In this document: one piece after another, positions 41,773 to 51,934 of the stretch | Layout: each line of letters starts with the position of its first letter | Position numbering within the stretch: the stretch's first letter is position 1 | Source of the DNA: Shouchella tritolerans | GTDB lineage: Bacteria > Bacillota > Bacilli > Bacillales > Bacillaceae_D | Length of the DNA: 64,000 bases | Direction of reading: 5' to 3' | Assembly (NCBI RefSeq): GCF_025770735.1 | Contig: NZ_JAODPB010000002.1 | Coordinates: 186,001-250,000 of the forward strand | Notes under the pieces: generated by a model | Seen by the model: only the letters and a program-made list of their open reading frames with translations | Told to the model about the DNA's origin: nothing | Databases searched by the model: none | Program-made: the position numbers and the translations under genes

Positions 41773-42609
41773 TTGAAAAAAACAGCTTTATCGTTTATTT
41801 GCGCGAGCGTGCTTCTTACAGGGCTTGCAGGCTGCGGAACACAAGATAACGACCGCGCCGGAATGCAGCCAAACACGTACCGCAATCAAGAAGCCAATAT
41901 GAATGGGGACAACAACTTCAACAACCGCAACTACCCGTATTATGGGCCGAACGCGTACAACACGAATGATAAAACATTCTTTGACGACAATCGCTTTTCA
42001 AATAAAAACCAACGCATGAACCGGACAAACCAGTATAATCAAGGACGTAATGGCTATGTTCGTGGTATAACTGGGAACAACCGTCCAGGAATGGTTGATG
42101 AAAATGGTTTTCTAAATCGAAGAGCAGACTACGGTAACCGCGGCATGAATTTCCAACGCACTACGATGAACCAAGACGGAAACCGCGGTATGAACGTCCA
42201 GCGTTCTACGAACCAAGACGGAAACATGCGGCAGGGAATGGAAACAGAGGAAGTTCGTTACCACCGTAATTATGACGGCGACCGGGTGGAACAAATCCGC
42301 GAAGAAGTTGAAAAAATCGACGGTGTTCGAGAGGCACGCGTTATTGTCAATCGCGACGACGTTGTTGTAGGCTATGAGCAAGACGAAAACGCAGACGATG
42401 TGAAACAGCGTGTCGAAAACCGTGTCCGCAAATTGGCCGGCGAAGGCAAAAATGTAGTTGTTAGTGCAGACAACGACATTTTTTCAAATATGCAACGAAT
42501 GGACGACAGGCTACGTTCAGGCGCCGCTTTTGACGATGTCCAAGACACGTTTACAGACATGATGCGTGATTTGGGCAATGCAGCAAGACGTCCGTTTCAA
42601 AATAAGTAA
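41773..42609 (+). CDS. YhcN/YlaJ-family sporulation lipoprotein, CoxA-like
   Basis: 278 residues from TTG 41773 with AAAGGGGG nine bases upstream. Signal peptide and lipobox GLAGC (Cys21). An Asn/Arg/Tyr-rich low-complexity stretch (about 35-165) leads to a C-terminal YhcN/YlaJ domain (VRYHRNYDGDRVEQIREEVEKIDGVREARVIVNRDDVVVGYE). Such lipoproteins lie in the inner spore membrane or cortex; B. subtilis coxA (yrbB) follows safA in the same place. The low-complexity part is unusually long. Confidence 0.85.
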   Translation: MKKTALSFICASVLLTGLAGCGTQDNDRAGMQPNTYRNQEANMNGDNNFNNRNYPYYGPNAYNTNDKTFFDDNRFSNKNQRMNRTNQYNQGRNGYVRGITGNNRPGMVDENGFLNRRADYGNRGMNFQRTTMNQDGNRGMNVQRSTNQDGNMRQGMETEEVRYHRNYDGDRVEQIREEVEKIDGVREARVIVNRDDVVVGYEQDENADDVKQRVENRVRKLAGEGKNVVVSADNDIFSNMQRMDDRLRSGAAFDDVQDTFTDMMRDLGNAARRPFQNK

Positions 42610-42633
42610 AAAAACTCCCCAGTAATGGGGAGC
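42610..42633. terminator. Hairpin after the CoxA-like gene (first copy of a duplicated hairpin)
   Basis: AAAAACTCCCC-agtaat-GGGGAGC. Copy 2, with one base difference, is at 42788-42810. Confidence 0.7.
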
Positions 42634-42788
42634 GAGGTTGTCGACAAAGTCGATAACCGCCCTCAGACTGATAGAAAACGCTTGTCAGACGAGGAGTGCA
42701 GGTGAGGGAAGATGCGAATAGAACAGGCGTTCATGAGCATATGACCGAGACAAACGACGACGTATGCGAGCGTTTGTCTACAGTCTGA
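42632..42788 (-). repeat. Dispersed intergenic repeat, full-length 157-bp copy (reverse)
   Basis: GCGAGGTTGTCGACAAAGTC, then TCAGACTGATAGAAAACGC, CTTGTCAGACGAGGAG, GATGCGAATAGAACAGGCG and TTCATGAGCATATGACCG, ending GCGAGCGTTTGTCTACAG-TCTGA. It is the inverse of the 34510 copy with high identity. Confidence 0.9.
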
Positions 42789-42810
42789 AAACTCCCCAAT
42801 AATGGGGAGC
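42788..42810 (-). terminator. Terminator of the CuA lipoprotein gene (second copy)
   Basis: Minus strand GCTCCCC-attatt-GGGGAGTTTTC. Confidence 0.8.
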
Positions 42811-42820
42811 TACATAGCAA

Positions 42821-43195
42821 TTAGGAGACAACCAGAGTAGAGACCATTTCTTCATGGCCAGGGCCGCATGGAATGTTGCACTGGATTTCATACTCCCCTG
42901 GTTCAAGTGTGACGGTTTTTGAGCCCGAACCGCTAATGACAAGATCTGAGCCGTTATCTGCACCGACAATGACAATGCCGTGGTTGCCCTCTTCATTTTT
43001 AAGTTCCACCGTCACGTCGCCAGCGCCAGCCGCATATTCTTCTTTATCAAATTGCCAGTTCATTGCTTTAATGACAACGGTTTCACTTGATTCCGCAATG
43101 CTGCTATCTTCTTGTCCGCTATCTTCTTGCCCCCCGCATGCTGCCAAAATAAAAAAAAGCAAACAGGCCATAACCACTTTAGCTAATTTTCTCAC
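42821..43195 (-). CDS. Small lipoprotein with a CuA-type cupredoxin domain
   Basis: 124 residues from GTG 43195 (AAGGAGGG upstream). Signal peptide with lipobox ILAAC (Cys20), a short Ser/Glu linker, then a cupredoxin domain like the copper end of cytochrome c oxidase subunit II. Candidate CuA ligands are His72 (GNHGI), Cys106, Cys110, His114 and Met117 in CNIPCGPGHEEM, the complete C-x3-C-x3-H-x2-M pattern. It has no membrane hairpin and no oxidase gene beside it. It may move electrons or copper on the outer membrane face; the partner is unknown. Confidence 0.85.
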   Translation of the reverse strand: MRKLAKVVMACLLFFILAACGGQEDSGQEDSSIAESSETVVIKAMNWQFDKEEYAAGAGDVTVELKNEEGNHGIVIVGADNGSDLVISGSGSKTVTLEPGEYEIQCNIPCGPGHEEMVSTLVVS

Positions 43196-43349
43196 TATCT
43201 TTCCCTCCTTATGACTTCTCTGTTCATTTTATCAATAACCACTCGCTTTTATTGGCAATTTTTATGAAAATCCTGTGTCATTTTCGTATAGTTTACATGC
43301 TAAATGCCGAGGATAAAGCCAGTAGTAAGATTGGAAAGGGATGTTCATC

Positions 43350-43868
43350 ATGCTAAAACAAGTTGTCCACAAACATTGGCTTCCGTTTTCTCTTGGAGCT
43401 GCCTCATTTGCTTTGCTACTGGGAACGTTTTTGATTCTTAGCGAAGACGAATCCTATGATTCTCCACAAGTAGCAAATCCGCCTAACACAACGGAAGTGT
43501 TACTTGAAACTGTATTCGCTGATGGAAATATACGAACAGAACGTATTGATGAGACCATTTGGGCGATTGACGATTTTTGGGCGGAATACGAAGAATGGCA
43601 GCTTGTGAACCAAAGCAACAACTTTGTCCACTTTCGGAAAACCATTCTTGACCTTTCACCAGAAATAAAAAAGAGTGGTTATTTAGGCATAGATGCCGAT
43701 AAGGGGATCGTGCTTTACACGGGGCAACTAGAAGCTGGACAGATTGTCACACGTTATAGCGAAATGAAAGCATCGAAGTTAAGCGATGCGGATGTTGCGG
43801 CGCTTGAACAAGGCATCCGGATTGAAAGTCTTGATCATTTGCAAAAACTGTTAGCACAATGGCAGTAA
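43350..43868 (+). CDS. bofC: Forespore regulator BofC
   Basis: 172 residues from ATG 43350 (GGAAAGGG nine bases upstream; ATG 43341 is too close). N-terminal membrane/signal helix (FSLGAASFALLLGTFLIL), then the two-domain BofC body (VLLETVFADGNIRTERIDETIWAIDDFWAEYEEWQL and the C-terminal GYLGIDADKGIVLYTG). BofC restrains SpoIVB signalling for pro-sigma-K activation in the intermembrane space. Upstream of ruvAB as in B. subtilis. Confidence 0.9.
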   Translation: MLKQVVHKHWLPFSLGAASFALLLGTFLILSEDESYDSPQVANPPNTTEVLLETVFADGNIRTERIDETIWAIDDFWAEYEEWQLVNQSNNFVHFRKTILDLSPEIKKSGYLGIDADKGIVLYTGQLEAGQIVTRYSEMKASKLSDADVAALEQGIRIESLDHLQKLLAQWQ

Positions 43869-43998
43869 CGGGCAAATGCAGCATTGGCTATCGTTTTAGC
43901 CACTTGCCTGCCTAGTAGCAACTTAATGACGGAAAGCTATCTGCTATGCTAAAATAGAAATAAATGTTCGCTTTTTGGCCATGCAGAGGAGAATGCTT

Positions 43999-44598
43999 GT
44001 GATTGATTATATTAAAGGGAATTTGGTAGCAGTTGAACCTGCCTATCTCGTGGTCGAGGCCAACGGGGTTGGTTTCCAAATTTACTGTGCAAACCCTTAC
44101 CGCTTTATAAGCGACTTAAATCGGGAGGTAGTAATTCCCACACACCACCATGTTCGCGAAGACAGCCAACGCCTTTTTGGGTTTACAACAAGGACAGAAC
44201 GCTTGTTGTTTGAAAAACTTTTGAATGTCTCTGGCATTGGCCCAAAAGGAGCGCTCGCTATTCTTGCTTCGGGAGAACCGGAAGATGTTATTCATGCAAT
44301 TGAACAAGAAGATGAGGCACTGCTTGTCCGTTTCCCTGGAGTCGGCAAAAAAACAGCAAGACAAATCATTCTTGATTTAAAAGGGAAGCTTGATGATATG
44401 GCGCCAATGTTGGAACCTGCGGCTGTTGCTGACAAGCAGCATAGAAATCCACAGCTTGAGGATGCATTAGAAGCGTTGCGTGCTTTGGGCTATGTCGAAA
44501 AAGAGCTGAAAAAAGTGGAAAAACAGTTAAAAGCGGAAACGCTGGAAACAGATGAATATATTAGGCGTGCTCTTGCGCTTATGTTAAAACGTCCTTAA
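43999..44598 (+). CDS. ruvA: Holliday junction branch migration protein RuvA
   Basis: 199 residues from GTG 43999 (GAGGAG upstream); this start gives the family N-terminus (M)IDYIKGNLVAVEPAYLVVEANGVGF. OB-fold, two HhH motifs (VSGIGPKGALAIL, FPGVGKKTARQIILDLKG) and the C-terminal RuvB-binding helices. It loads RuvB onto Holliday junctions. 15 bp ahead of ruvB. Confidence 0.96.
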   Translation: MIDYIKGNLVAVEPAYLVVEANGVGFQIYCANPYRFISDLNREVVIPTHHHVREDSQRLFGFTTRTERLLFEKLLNVSGIGPKGALAILASGEPEDVIHAIEQEDEALLVRFPGVGKKTARQIILDLKGKLDDMAPMLEPAAVADKQHRNPQLEDALEALRALGYVEKELKKVEKQLKAETLETDEYIRRALALMLKRP

Positions 44599-44613
44599 GT
44601 AAGGGGGATGACA

Positions 44614-45615
44614 ATGGAAGAACGAATTGTTTCCGCTGAAGCAACGGAGTTGGAAGAACAGAGCGAGCAAGGGTTACGGCCAAAGAAATTAGCTGATTAC
44701 ATCGGGCAAGAAACCGTTAAGCACAACCTTGCTGTGTTTATGGAGGCTGCAAAAATGCGCGAAGAAGCGCTTGACCATGTCCTGCTTTACGGACCGCCGG
44801 GCCTGGGGAAAACGACGCTAGCAGCCATTATTGCAGCGGAAATGGGCGGCGAGTTGCGGACTACTTCGGGCCCGGCAATTGAGCGGTCTGGGGATTTGGC
44901 GGCGATTTTAACCGCACTTGAGCCAGGAGACGTATTGTTTATTGATGAGATTCACCGCTTGAACCGCACAGTTGAAGAAGTGCTGTATCCGGCAATGGAG
45001 GATTTTTGTCTAGATATCGTCATTGGCAAAGGCCCGACCGCTAGATCGGTTCGTTTAGATTTGCCGCCGTTTACATTGGTGGGCGCGACAACGCGTGCAG
45101 GAATGCTCTCATCCCCGTTACGCGATCGTTTTGGTGTAATGGCAAGGCTCGAGTACTACAAACCTGAAGAACTGGCCCAAATTGTTGAGCGTTCTGCCGC
45201 CGTTTTCCAAGCGACGCTTGAGCCGGCTGCAGCGCTTGAATTGGCACGACGGTCAAGAGGGACTCCTCGGATTGCAAACCGTCTGCTCCGTCGTGTTCGC
45301 GATTTTGCCCAAGTAGGGGGGGAGGCTGCTATTTCGTTGGAAAGGGCATGCTCAGCCCTTGAACAGCTTCATGTCGATCCGTTAGGGTTAGACCATATTG
45401 ACGATAAATTGTTGAAAGGCATGATTGAAAAATTTGATGGAGGCCCGGTCGGATTAGAAACGATTGCGGCAACCATTGGTGAAGAAGCGGCAACGATTGA
45501 GGAAGTATATGAGCCGTACTTGCTGCAAATTGGCTTTATCCAGAGGACGCCTCGGGGACGGATAGCGACGCCGGCTTGTTATGCTCATTACGGAGTGGAA
45601 AAGCAAAATGGGTAA
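44614..45615 (+). CDS. ruvB: Holliday junction helicase RuvB
   Basis: 333 residues from ATG 44614 (AAGGGGG six bases upstream). AAA+ ATPase: Walker [13 protein letters not shown], Walker B FIDEIHRL, sensor [19 protein letters not shown]-terminal winged helix ([15 protein letters not shown]). It drives branch migration with RuvA. Overlaps the start of the next gene by 8 bp. Confidence 0.97.
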   Translation: MEERIVSAEATELEEQSEQGLRPKKLADYIGQETVKHNLAVFMEAAKMREEALDHVLLYGPPGLGKTTLAAIIAAEMGGELRTTSGPAIERSGDLAAILTALEPGDVLFIDEIHRLNRTVEEVLYPAMEDFCLDIVIGKGPTARSVRLDLPPFTLVGATTRAGMLSSPLRDRFGVMARLEYYKPEELAQIVERSAAVFQATLEPAAALELARRSRGTPRIANRLLRRVRDFAQVGGEAAISLERACSALEQLHVDPLGLDHIDDKLLKGMIEKFDGGPVGLETIAATIGEEAATIEEVYEPYLLQIGFIQRTPRGRIATPACYAHYGVEKQNG

Positions 45616-45811
45616 AACATTAATGGTGATTGGCGCAGTGTTGCTCATTGTTGGTTTTCTTTGGCAAGTAGTGGGTCGCTTTTTGCCAATCGGCAAATTG
45701 CCAGGAGATTTTTTGTTTAAAAGCGGGCAAACGACCGTTTATTTTCCGATCATGACCTGCATTATTATTAGCATTGTTCTTTCCCTGCTGTTCTCGCTCT
45801 TCCGCCGTTAG
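45608..45811 (+). CDS. DUF2905 small membrane protein
   Basis: 67 residues: helix 1 ([22 protein letters not shown]), the conserved [23 protein letters not shown] and helix 2 ([17 protein letters not shown]). The start overlaps the ruvB end, so it is probably coupled. The family often lies between ruvB and queA in bacilli; no function known. Confidence 0.88.
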   Translation: MGKTLMVIGAVLLIVGFLWQVVGRFLPIGKLPGDFLFKSGQTTVYFPIMTCIIISIVLSLLFSLFRR

Positions 45812-45889
45812 AAGTGCTTGCACTAATTGAAAAACGCATGTATGCTAGGAAAAGTTTCAATGGAATGCGTTAGATAGATAGGTGATGAC

Positions 45890-48083
<2,194 letters not shown>

Positions 48084-48128
48084 TTCTCTAGAAGAGGTGG
48101 CGTTAAAGCAAGGAAGGGAGGGTGTTTC

Positions 48129-48392
48129 ATGGAACTACTTGTCAGTATGCTTCCGTTTATCGCGATTATCGTGCTGTTTTATTTTTTGCTGATCCGTCCT
48201 CAGCAAAAACAACAAAAGCGTGTGCGTGAAATGCACGCAAATTTACAGCGAGGCGATAAAGTCATTACAATTGGCGGGTTGCACGGCGTCATTGACTCGA
48301 TTGACGAGTCTGTTGTTGTGTTGTTGGTAAACGACAACCGCAAACTTACGTATGATCGTAACGCGATTCGCGAAGTGGTGCAATCAGATTAA
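48129..48392 (+). CDS. yajC: Preprotein translocase subunit YajC
   Basis: 87 residues: one membrane helix (about 7-22) followed by LIRPQQKQQKRVREMHANLQRGDKVITIGGLHGVIDSI. YajC accompanies SecDF in the holotranslocon. Start follows AAGGGAGGGTG. Two weak terminators follow. Confidence 0.95.
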   Translation: MELLVSMLPFIAIIVLFYFLLIRPQQKQQKRVREMHANLQRGDKVITIGGLHGVIDSIDESVVVLLVNDNRKLTYDRNAIREVVQSD

Positions 48393-48401
48393 TACAAGAA
48401 A

Positions 48402-48476
48402 GCGCCTAGCTTAGTAGCGGTAGGCGCCATTTTAAGCAAAAGCTCACGCCCTCAAAAAAAGGGATGGGCTTTTTTG
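48402..48476 (+). terminator. Tandem terminators after yajC
   Basis: GCGCCTA...TAGGCGC then CATTTTAA, followed by GCCC-tcaaaaaaagggat-GGGC then TTTTTTG. Confidence 0.6.
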
Positions 48477-48498
48477 TGTGTGAGTGAGCAGGAGGTTC

Positions 48499-48879
48499 TT
48501 ATGAATTCCCCCCTGAAAAATTGACACCGAAAACACCACCTAAAGAAGCAATGGCACAATAGCCTGCAAAGAGCAACAGCTGGCTGGAGGTGATTGCTTC
48601 ATTATAGCCTAAGTAACTGATTGCCAGTAGAAGAGCGACAAACAAAAACGCTGTAAACGCACCAGCTAGCCAGCCTTTGTTTTTTGCTTTAGCTCCTGAA
48701 AAAAAGCCACCTACAAACAAGGCCAAAAAACCGCTGCCTACCATCACCCAACGAACAGATTGTTCAGTCAGTGAAGTCAAATAAAGCAATGTTGCCATGA
48801 GTATACTGAATGCGACGGCAATGCTAATGCTCACGAATGTGCCAATACATACCGCCGGAAAAAAACGTCTGCTTTCCAT
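48499..48879 (-). CDS. yrzE: YrzE-like membrane protein (TIGR04086 family)
   Basis: 126 residues from ATG 48879 (GAGGGGG upstream). Four membrane helices (SISIAVAFSILMATLLYL, VRWVMVGSGFLALFVGGFF, GWLAGAFTAFLFVALLLAISYL, LLLFAGYCAIASLGGVFGV) with the small-residue motif GGFFSGAKAKNKGWLAGA. The same position and family as yrzE of B. subtilis. Function unknown. Confidence 0.82.
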   Translation of the reverse strand: MESRRFFPAVCIGTFVSISIAVAFSILMATLLYLTSLTEQSVRWVMVGSGFLALFVGGFFSGAKAKNKGWLAGAFTAFLFVALLLAISYLGYNEAITSSQLLLFAGYCAIASLGGVFGVNFSGGNS

Positions 48880-49013
48880 TTCTTTTCCCCCTCGTGCCGT
48901 TTTTTCTATTCGTATGCTTGCCAACCTGCGAACATGTCTATAGCAAAGGATAAAAGCAACCCCTTAGGGCATAGTAGCAAATAAGGAATGTAAGGAGAGG
49001 GGGAGACCTATGC

Positions 49014-49478
49014 ATGGATGCCATGATTGTGCGCGCTGCAGCTACTTATGCGGCACTTGTGTTGATGAAGCAATACAAAAAAGAAACGACGCAAACGCAG
49101 CAAGGCCCTTTCGAGTTGGCACTCGCCTTGTTTGCCGGTGAAGCGATTTCCGCATTTTGGCCGTTATGGGTGCTATTGCCGCTCTTTTTGCTGTTAATAG
49201 CAGCAATGCTGAAAGGAACGAAAGGCGGGTCGGGCAAATCACAGCAAACAATCAAGTCCCCTACAGCAGCCCCTCCTCTACAGAAAGAAGGACCAGCTTT
49301 GGCCATGCCTTTGCCATTAATCATTGATGGTATGATCCAGCATGACCATTTGCGAGAACTGCGTCAAACAGAACTATGGCTCCGCCAGCAATTGCGCAAA
49401 CTTGGCTACCGCGATATTAAAAAAATTGCTTATTGCTCGCTTAAAGGCAAAGAATCATTTTTTATCGACTCTTTTTAA
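49014..49478 (+). CDS. YrbG/DUF421-like protein, shortened
   Basis: 154 residues. N-terminal part (IVRAAATYAALVLMKQYKK...PFELALALFAGEAI, then one hydrophobic helix) and C-terminal part (PLPLIIDGMIQHDHLRELRQTELWLRQQLRKLGYRDIKKI) both follow the DUF421 plan. The middle membrane region is reduced compared with the ~218 residues of B. subtilis YrbG, which lies at this place in the gene order. It is probably a diverged or partly decayed YrbG; the start (ATG 49014 or 49023) is uncertain. Confidence 0.6.
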   Translation: MDAMIVRAAATYAALVLMKQYKKETTQTQQGPFELALALFAGEAISAFWPLWVLLPLFLLLIAAMLKGTKGGSGKSQQTIKSPTAAPPLQKEGPALAMPLPLIIDGMIQHDHLRELRQTELWLRQQLRKLGYRDIKKIAYCSLKGKESFFIDSF

Positions 49479-49555
49479 AAAACACCGTGATAATATGTCC
49501 ACCCATTTGCTTTGTCTAATAAAAATAGGTTTTTGCACTCGTGACAGGTGTGGAC

Positions 49556-49582
49556 ACGGCTATTGTTCCTTCTCATATGCTA
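49556..49582 (+). promoter_or_regulatory. Sigma-K-like promoter for the 49617 gene
   Basis: AC (49556-49557), 16-base spacer, CATATGCTA (49574-49582), a perfect match to AC-N16-CATANNNTA. Confidence 0.55.
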
Positions 49583-49616
49583 TTGTGTACGGATTTTTTA
49601 GAGGGGGACACTACAC

Positions 49617-49856
49617 ATGGCAGAGAATTATTATCACATTTGCCAGCAGCATATTGGCAAATGTGTCGTCATTACAGAACGCAATGGCAAACGCCATTAT
49701 GGGCGGATTACGCGAGTGGACCATAAACACGTCTATTTGCAGCCTCTTGGCAACCGCGGCTATAGCTACGGCTGGGGTTGGGGCTGGGGCTGGGGTTACC
49801 CGGTTGCTCTTGGCGCAATTGCCGGCTTTGCCTTAGCGGGCCTATTCTTCTGGTAA
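49617..49856 (+). CDS. Small beta-domain protein with Gly/Trp/Tyr linker and C-terminal membrane helix, probably spore-associated
   Basis: 79 residues. N-terminal beta domain (HIGKCVVITERNGKRHYGRITRVDHKHVYLQPL), a GYSYGWGWGWGWGYP linker and a C-terminal hydrophobic helix (VALGAIAGFALAGLFFW). Same plan as 10913-11233. The ribosome site is GAGGGGG. The sigma-K-like promoter suggests late mother-cell expression and a coat role. Confidence 0.8.
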   Translation: MAENYYHICQQHIGKCVVITERNGKRHYGRITRVDHKHVYLQPLGNRGYSYGWGWGWGWGYPVALGAIAGFALAGLFFW

Positions 49857-49859
49857 TAC

Positions 49860-49893
49860 AAAGAAGCGCTTTTAATTGGGAAAGCGCTTCTTA
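49860..49893. terminator. Bidirectional terminator between the 49617 gene and spoVB
   Basis: AAAGAAGCGCTTT-taattggg-AAAGCGCTTCTT; the spoVB stop lies at its right border. Confidence 0.8.
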
Positions 49894-51441
49894 CATAAAC
49901 TTTTTGATGAACGGAAGGCGCTTTAGTTCCTCTTTACTAAGAAGCTTAAGGGCAAGAATGCCGAATACATAGATCATGCAAGTAATGGCGATGTTGGCGA
50001 GCGCTTTTGCTGCGTAAGGCAACCCATTGAATAAATAGGTGTCTATTTGCATACCGGCGTATCCAGTTATGACGATGAGCACCGCTAGTTTCAACATTGG
50101 AACAGCGTGGATCACAAATCCTGTCGTCTTGGCAAGTGTAGCGATGTGGAGCAACGTAACGAGTACAAAGCCAGTTACAATTGCCAAAGCTGCTCCCATT
50201 ATGCCAAAGCTCGAGCTAGAAGCCAAAGCGAAAATGGCAAGCGTTTTAACGATGGCGCCGATAAAACTATTGACCATGGAGGCTTTGGCGTAATCCAATG
50301 CTTGTAGAGCAGCAGCAAGGGGGCCTTGCAAGTACAAAAAGAGAGCGAACGGCGCCATTACTTGCAATAGCGAGGCAGCGTGTGGAGCGTTGTACATGAG
50401 CACCGTCAGTTCACTAGCAAATACATAAAGAACGACAACGCAAATGCCTCCTGACAAAAGCCCCATTCGTAAAGCTTGTTCTAAACGGTGGTGAATCAGG
50501 ACTTTCTGTTTATTTGCTGCTGCTTCACTCAAGCTCGGCAATAGCGAAACGGAAAGGGAGTAGGTAATAAAGGTCGGTAATGTGAGCAGCGGCATGACAT
50601 AGCCGACAAGCAAGCCGTACTGCTCCGTTGCGACAACCGTTGCTACTCCAGCTAAAGCGAGGCTTTGGGCAACGACAATCGGTTCGAAAAACAACGCAAC
50701 TGTACCGATTAGACGGCTGCCGGTAGTCGGTAACGCAATGGCAAGGAGCTGGGAAGCGGTTTTCCGGCCAGATTTCACAGTCGCAAAAAACTGGCGGCGA
50801 AGTCGGAACGGTTTGTGTGATTTGAACAAGTACAGCATATACAAGAGGGAAGCGAGTTCACCACAACCAGCAGAAATCATCGCTCCTGCAGCAGCATACT
50901 CTAGACCGTAAGGCATAAAGGCAGCTGTAAAGACGGCGATTAAGCTGATGCGCACAACTTGTTCAAGTACTTGTGAATAAGCGGTTGGCTTCATGTTTTG
51001 GCGCCCTTGAAAATAGCCGCGCAACACAGAAGAAACAGCAATGATCGGCACAATTGGTGCTACGGCCAAAAGCGGATACAGGGCACGGGCGTCCGTCAAC
51101 AGCGTTTTGGCAACGAGTGGGGCTAGCACGAGAATCGCCGTTGTGAAAACAATGCTCAAGGAACCTGTTATTGCAAGGGCAACGACGAGAATTTTCTTGG
51201 TTTTGCCTACTTCGCCTTTTGCTTCTGCTTCTGCAACAAGCTTTGCAATCGCAACTGGAAGGCCAAGTTGTGTTAACGTTAAGAGCAGCAACATTGTCGG
51301 TACTGCCATCATATAGAGGCCTACCCCTTCAGCACCAATCATCCTTGCCATGACAATTCTGTTAATGAAACCAAGTAACTTTGTGATAAAGCCTGCTGCA
51401 ATTAAAATAAAAGTGCCCTTTAGAAAGGTTTGCTTGTTCAT
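49891..51441 (-). CDS. spoVB: Stage V sporulation protein B (MOP-family flippase)
   Basis: 516 residues with about 14 membrane helices, beginning TFLKGTFILIAAGFITKLLGFINRIVMARMIGAEGVGLYMM, the MOP/MurJ-like polysaccharide transporter signature. SpoVB is needed for spore cortex synthesis and is thought to flip lipid-linked precursors in the mother cell. Read opposite to its neighbours, in the same order (yrbG-spoVB-comN) as B. subtilis. Confidence 0.93.
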   Translation of the reverse strand: MNKQTFLKGTFILIAAGFITKLLGFINRIVMARMIGAEGVGLYMMAVPTMLLLLTLTQLGLPVAIAKLVAEAEAKGEVGKTKKILVVALAITGSLSIVFTTAILVLAPLVAKTLLTDARALYPLLAVAPIVPIIAVSSVLRGYFQGRQNMKPTAYSQVLEQVVRISLIAVFTAAFMPYGLEYAAAGAMISAGCGELASLLYMLYLFKSHKPFRLRRQFFATVKSGRKTASQLLAIALPTTGSRLIGTVALFFEPIVVAQSLALAGVATVVATEQYGLLVGYVMPLLTLPTFITYSLSVSLLPSLSEAAANKQKVLIHHRLEQALRMGLLSGGICVVVLYVFASELTVLMYNAPHAASLLQVMAPFALFLYLQGPLAAALQALDYAKASMVNSFIGAIVKTLAIFALASSSSFGIMGAALAIVTGFVLVTLLHIATLAKTTGFVIHAVPMLKLAVLIVITGYAGMQIDTYLFNGLPYAAKALANIAITCMIYVFGILALKLLSKEELKRLPFIKKFM

Positions 51442-51603
51442 GGCAATCCCGCCTTCTTTGCTGATCTACCGCGTTTTATACATGTCTATGCGACAAAGGA
51501 CAGGACATGACAAGCCTTTCCCAAAATGAAGTTCATTCGATTTCATAGCCGTAATAGCAATAATTTGTTAGTATATGTATACTTACAGTTATAAAGAGAG
51601 GGT

Positions 51604-51900
51604 ATGAATATGGGCATGAAACAACAGTTTGATGGTTGGCGGGAAGACGTAGAGCCACTTCTTTCCATTAAACAGGAAGAGTTCCACGAACTTGGCTACA
51701 ATAGTGTCACAAAAGATGATTTGTGGAATTATGCTGTGGACAAGCTTCGTCGCAAAAAAGAATTTACGCCTTTCTACGCATTTGTTGATGAACTTCTGTC
51801 GATTCAGCCCCAAGGGTACATGACATGGTTGACAGTCCATGCGTATAAGGAGCCGATTGACTGGTTCAAAACATTTGAGCAAGCAACAGCCGAAAAGTAA
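51604..51900 (+). CDS. comN: Post-transcriptional regulator ComN (YrzD)
   Basis: 98 residues (ATG 51604; ATG 51610 is better spaced from GAGAGG). Conserved KQEEFHELGYNSVTKDDLWNYAVDKLRRKKEFTPFYAFVDELLSIQPQGYMTWLTVHAY. In B. subtilis ComN binds the comEA-comEC mRNA 5' region and interacts with DivIVA, tuning competence. It lies 34 bp ahead of secD. Confidence 0.82.
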   Translation: MNMGMKQQFDGWREDVEPLLSIKQEEFHELGYNSVTKDDLWNYAVDKLRRKKEFTPFYAFVDELLSIQPQGYMTWLTVHAYKEPIDWFKTFEQATAEK

Positions 51901-51934
51901 CAGATTCGAGATTGCGTAGGAGGAAAAACAGATT

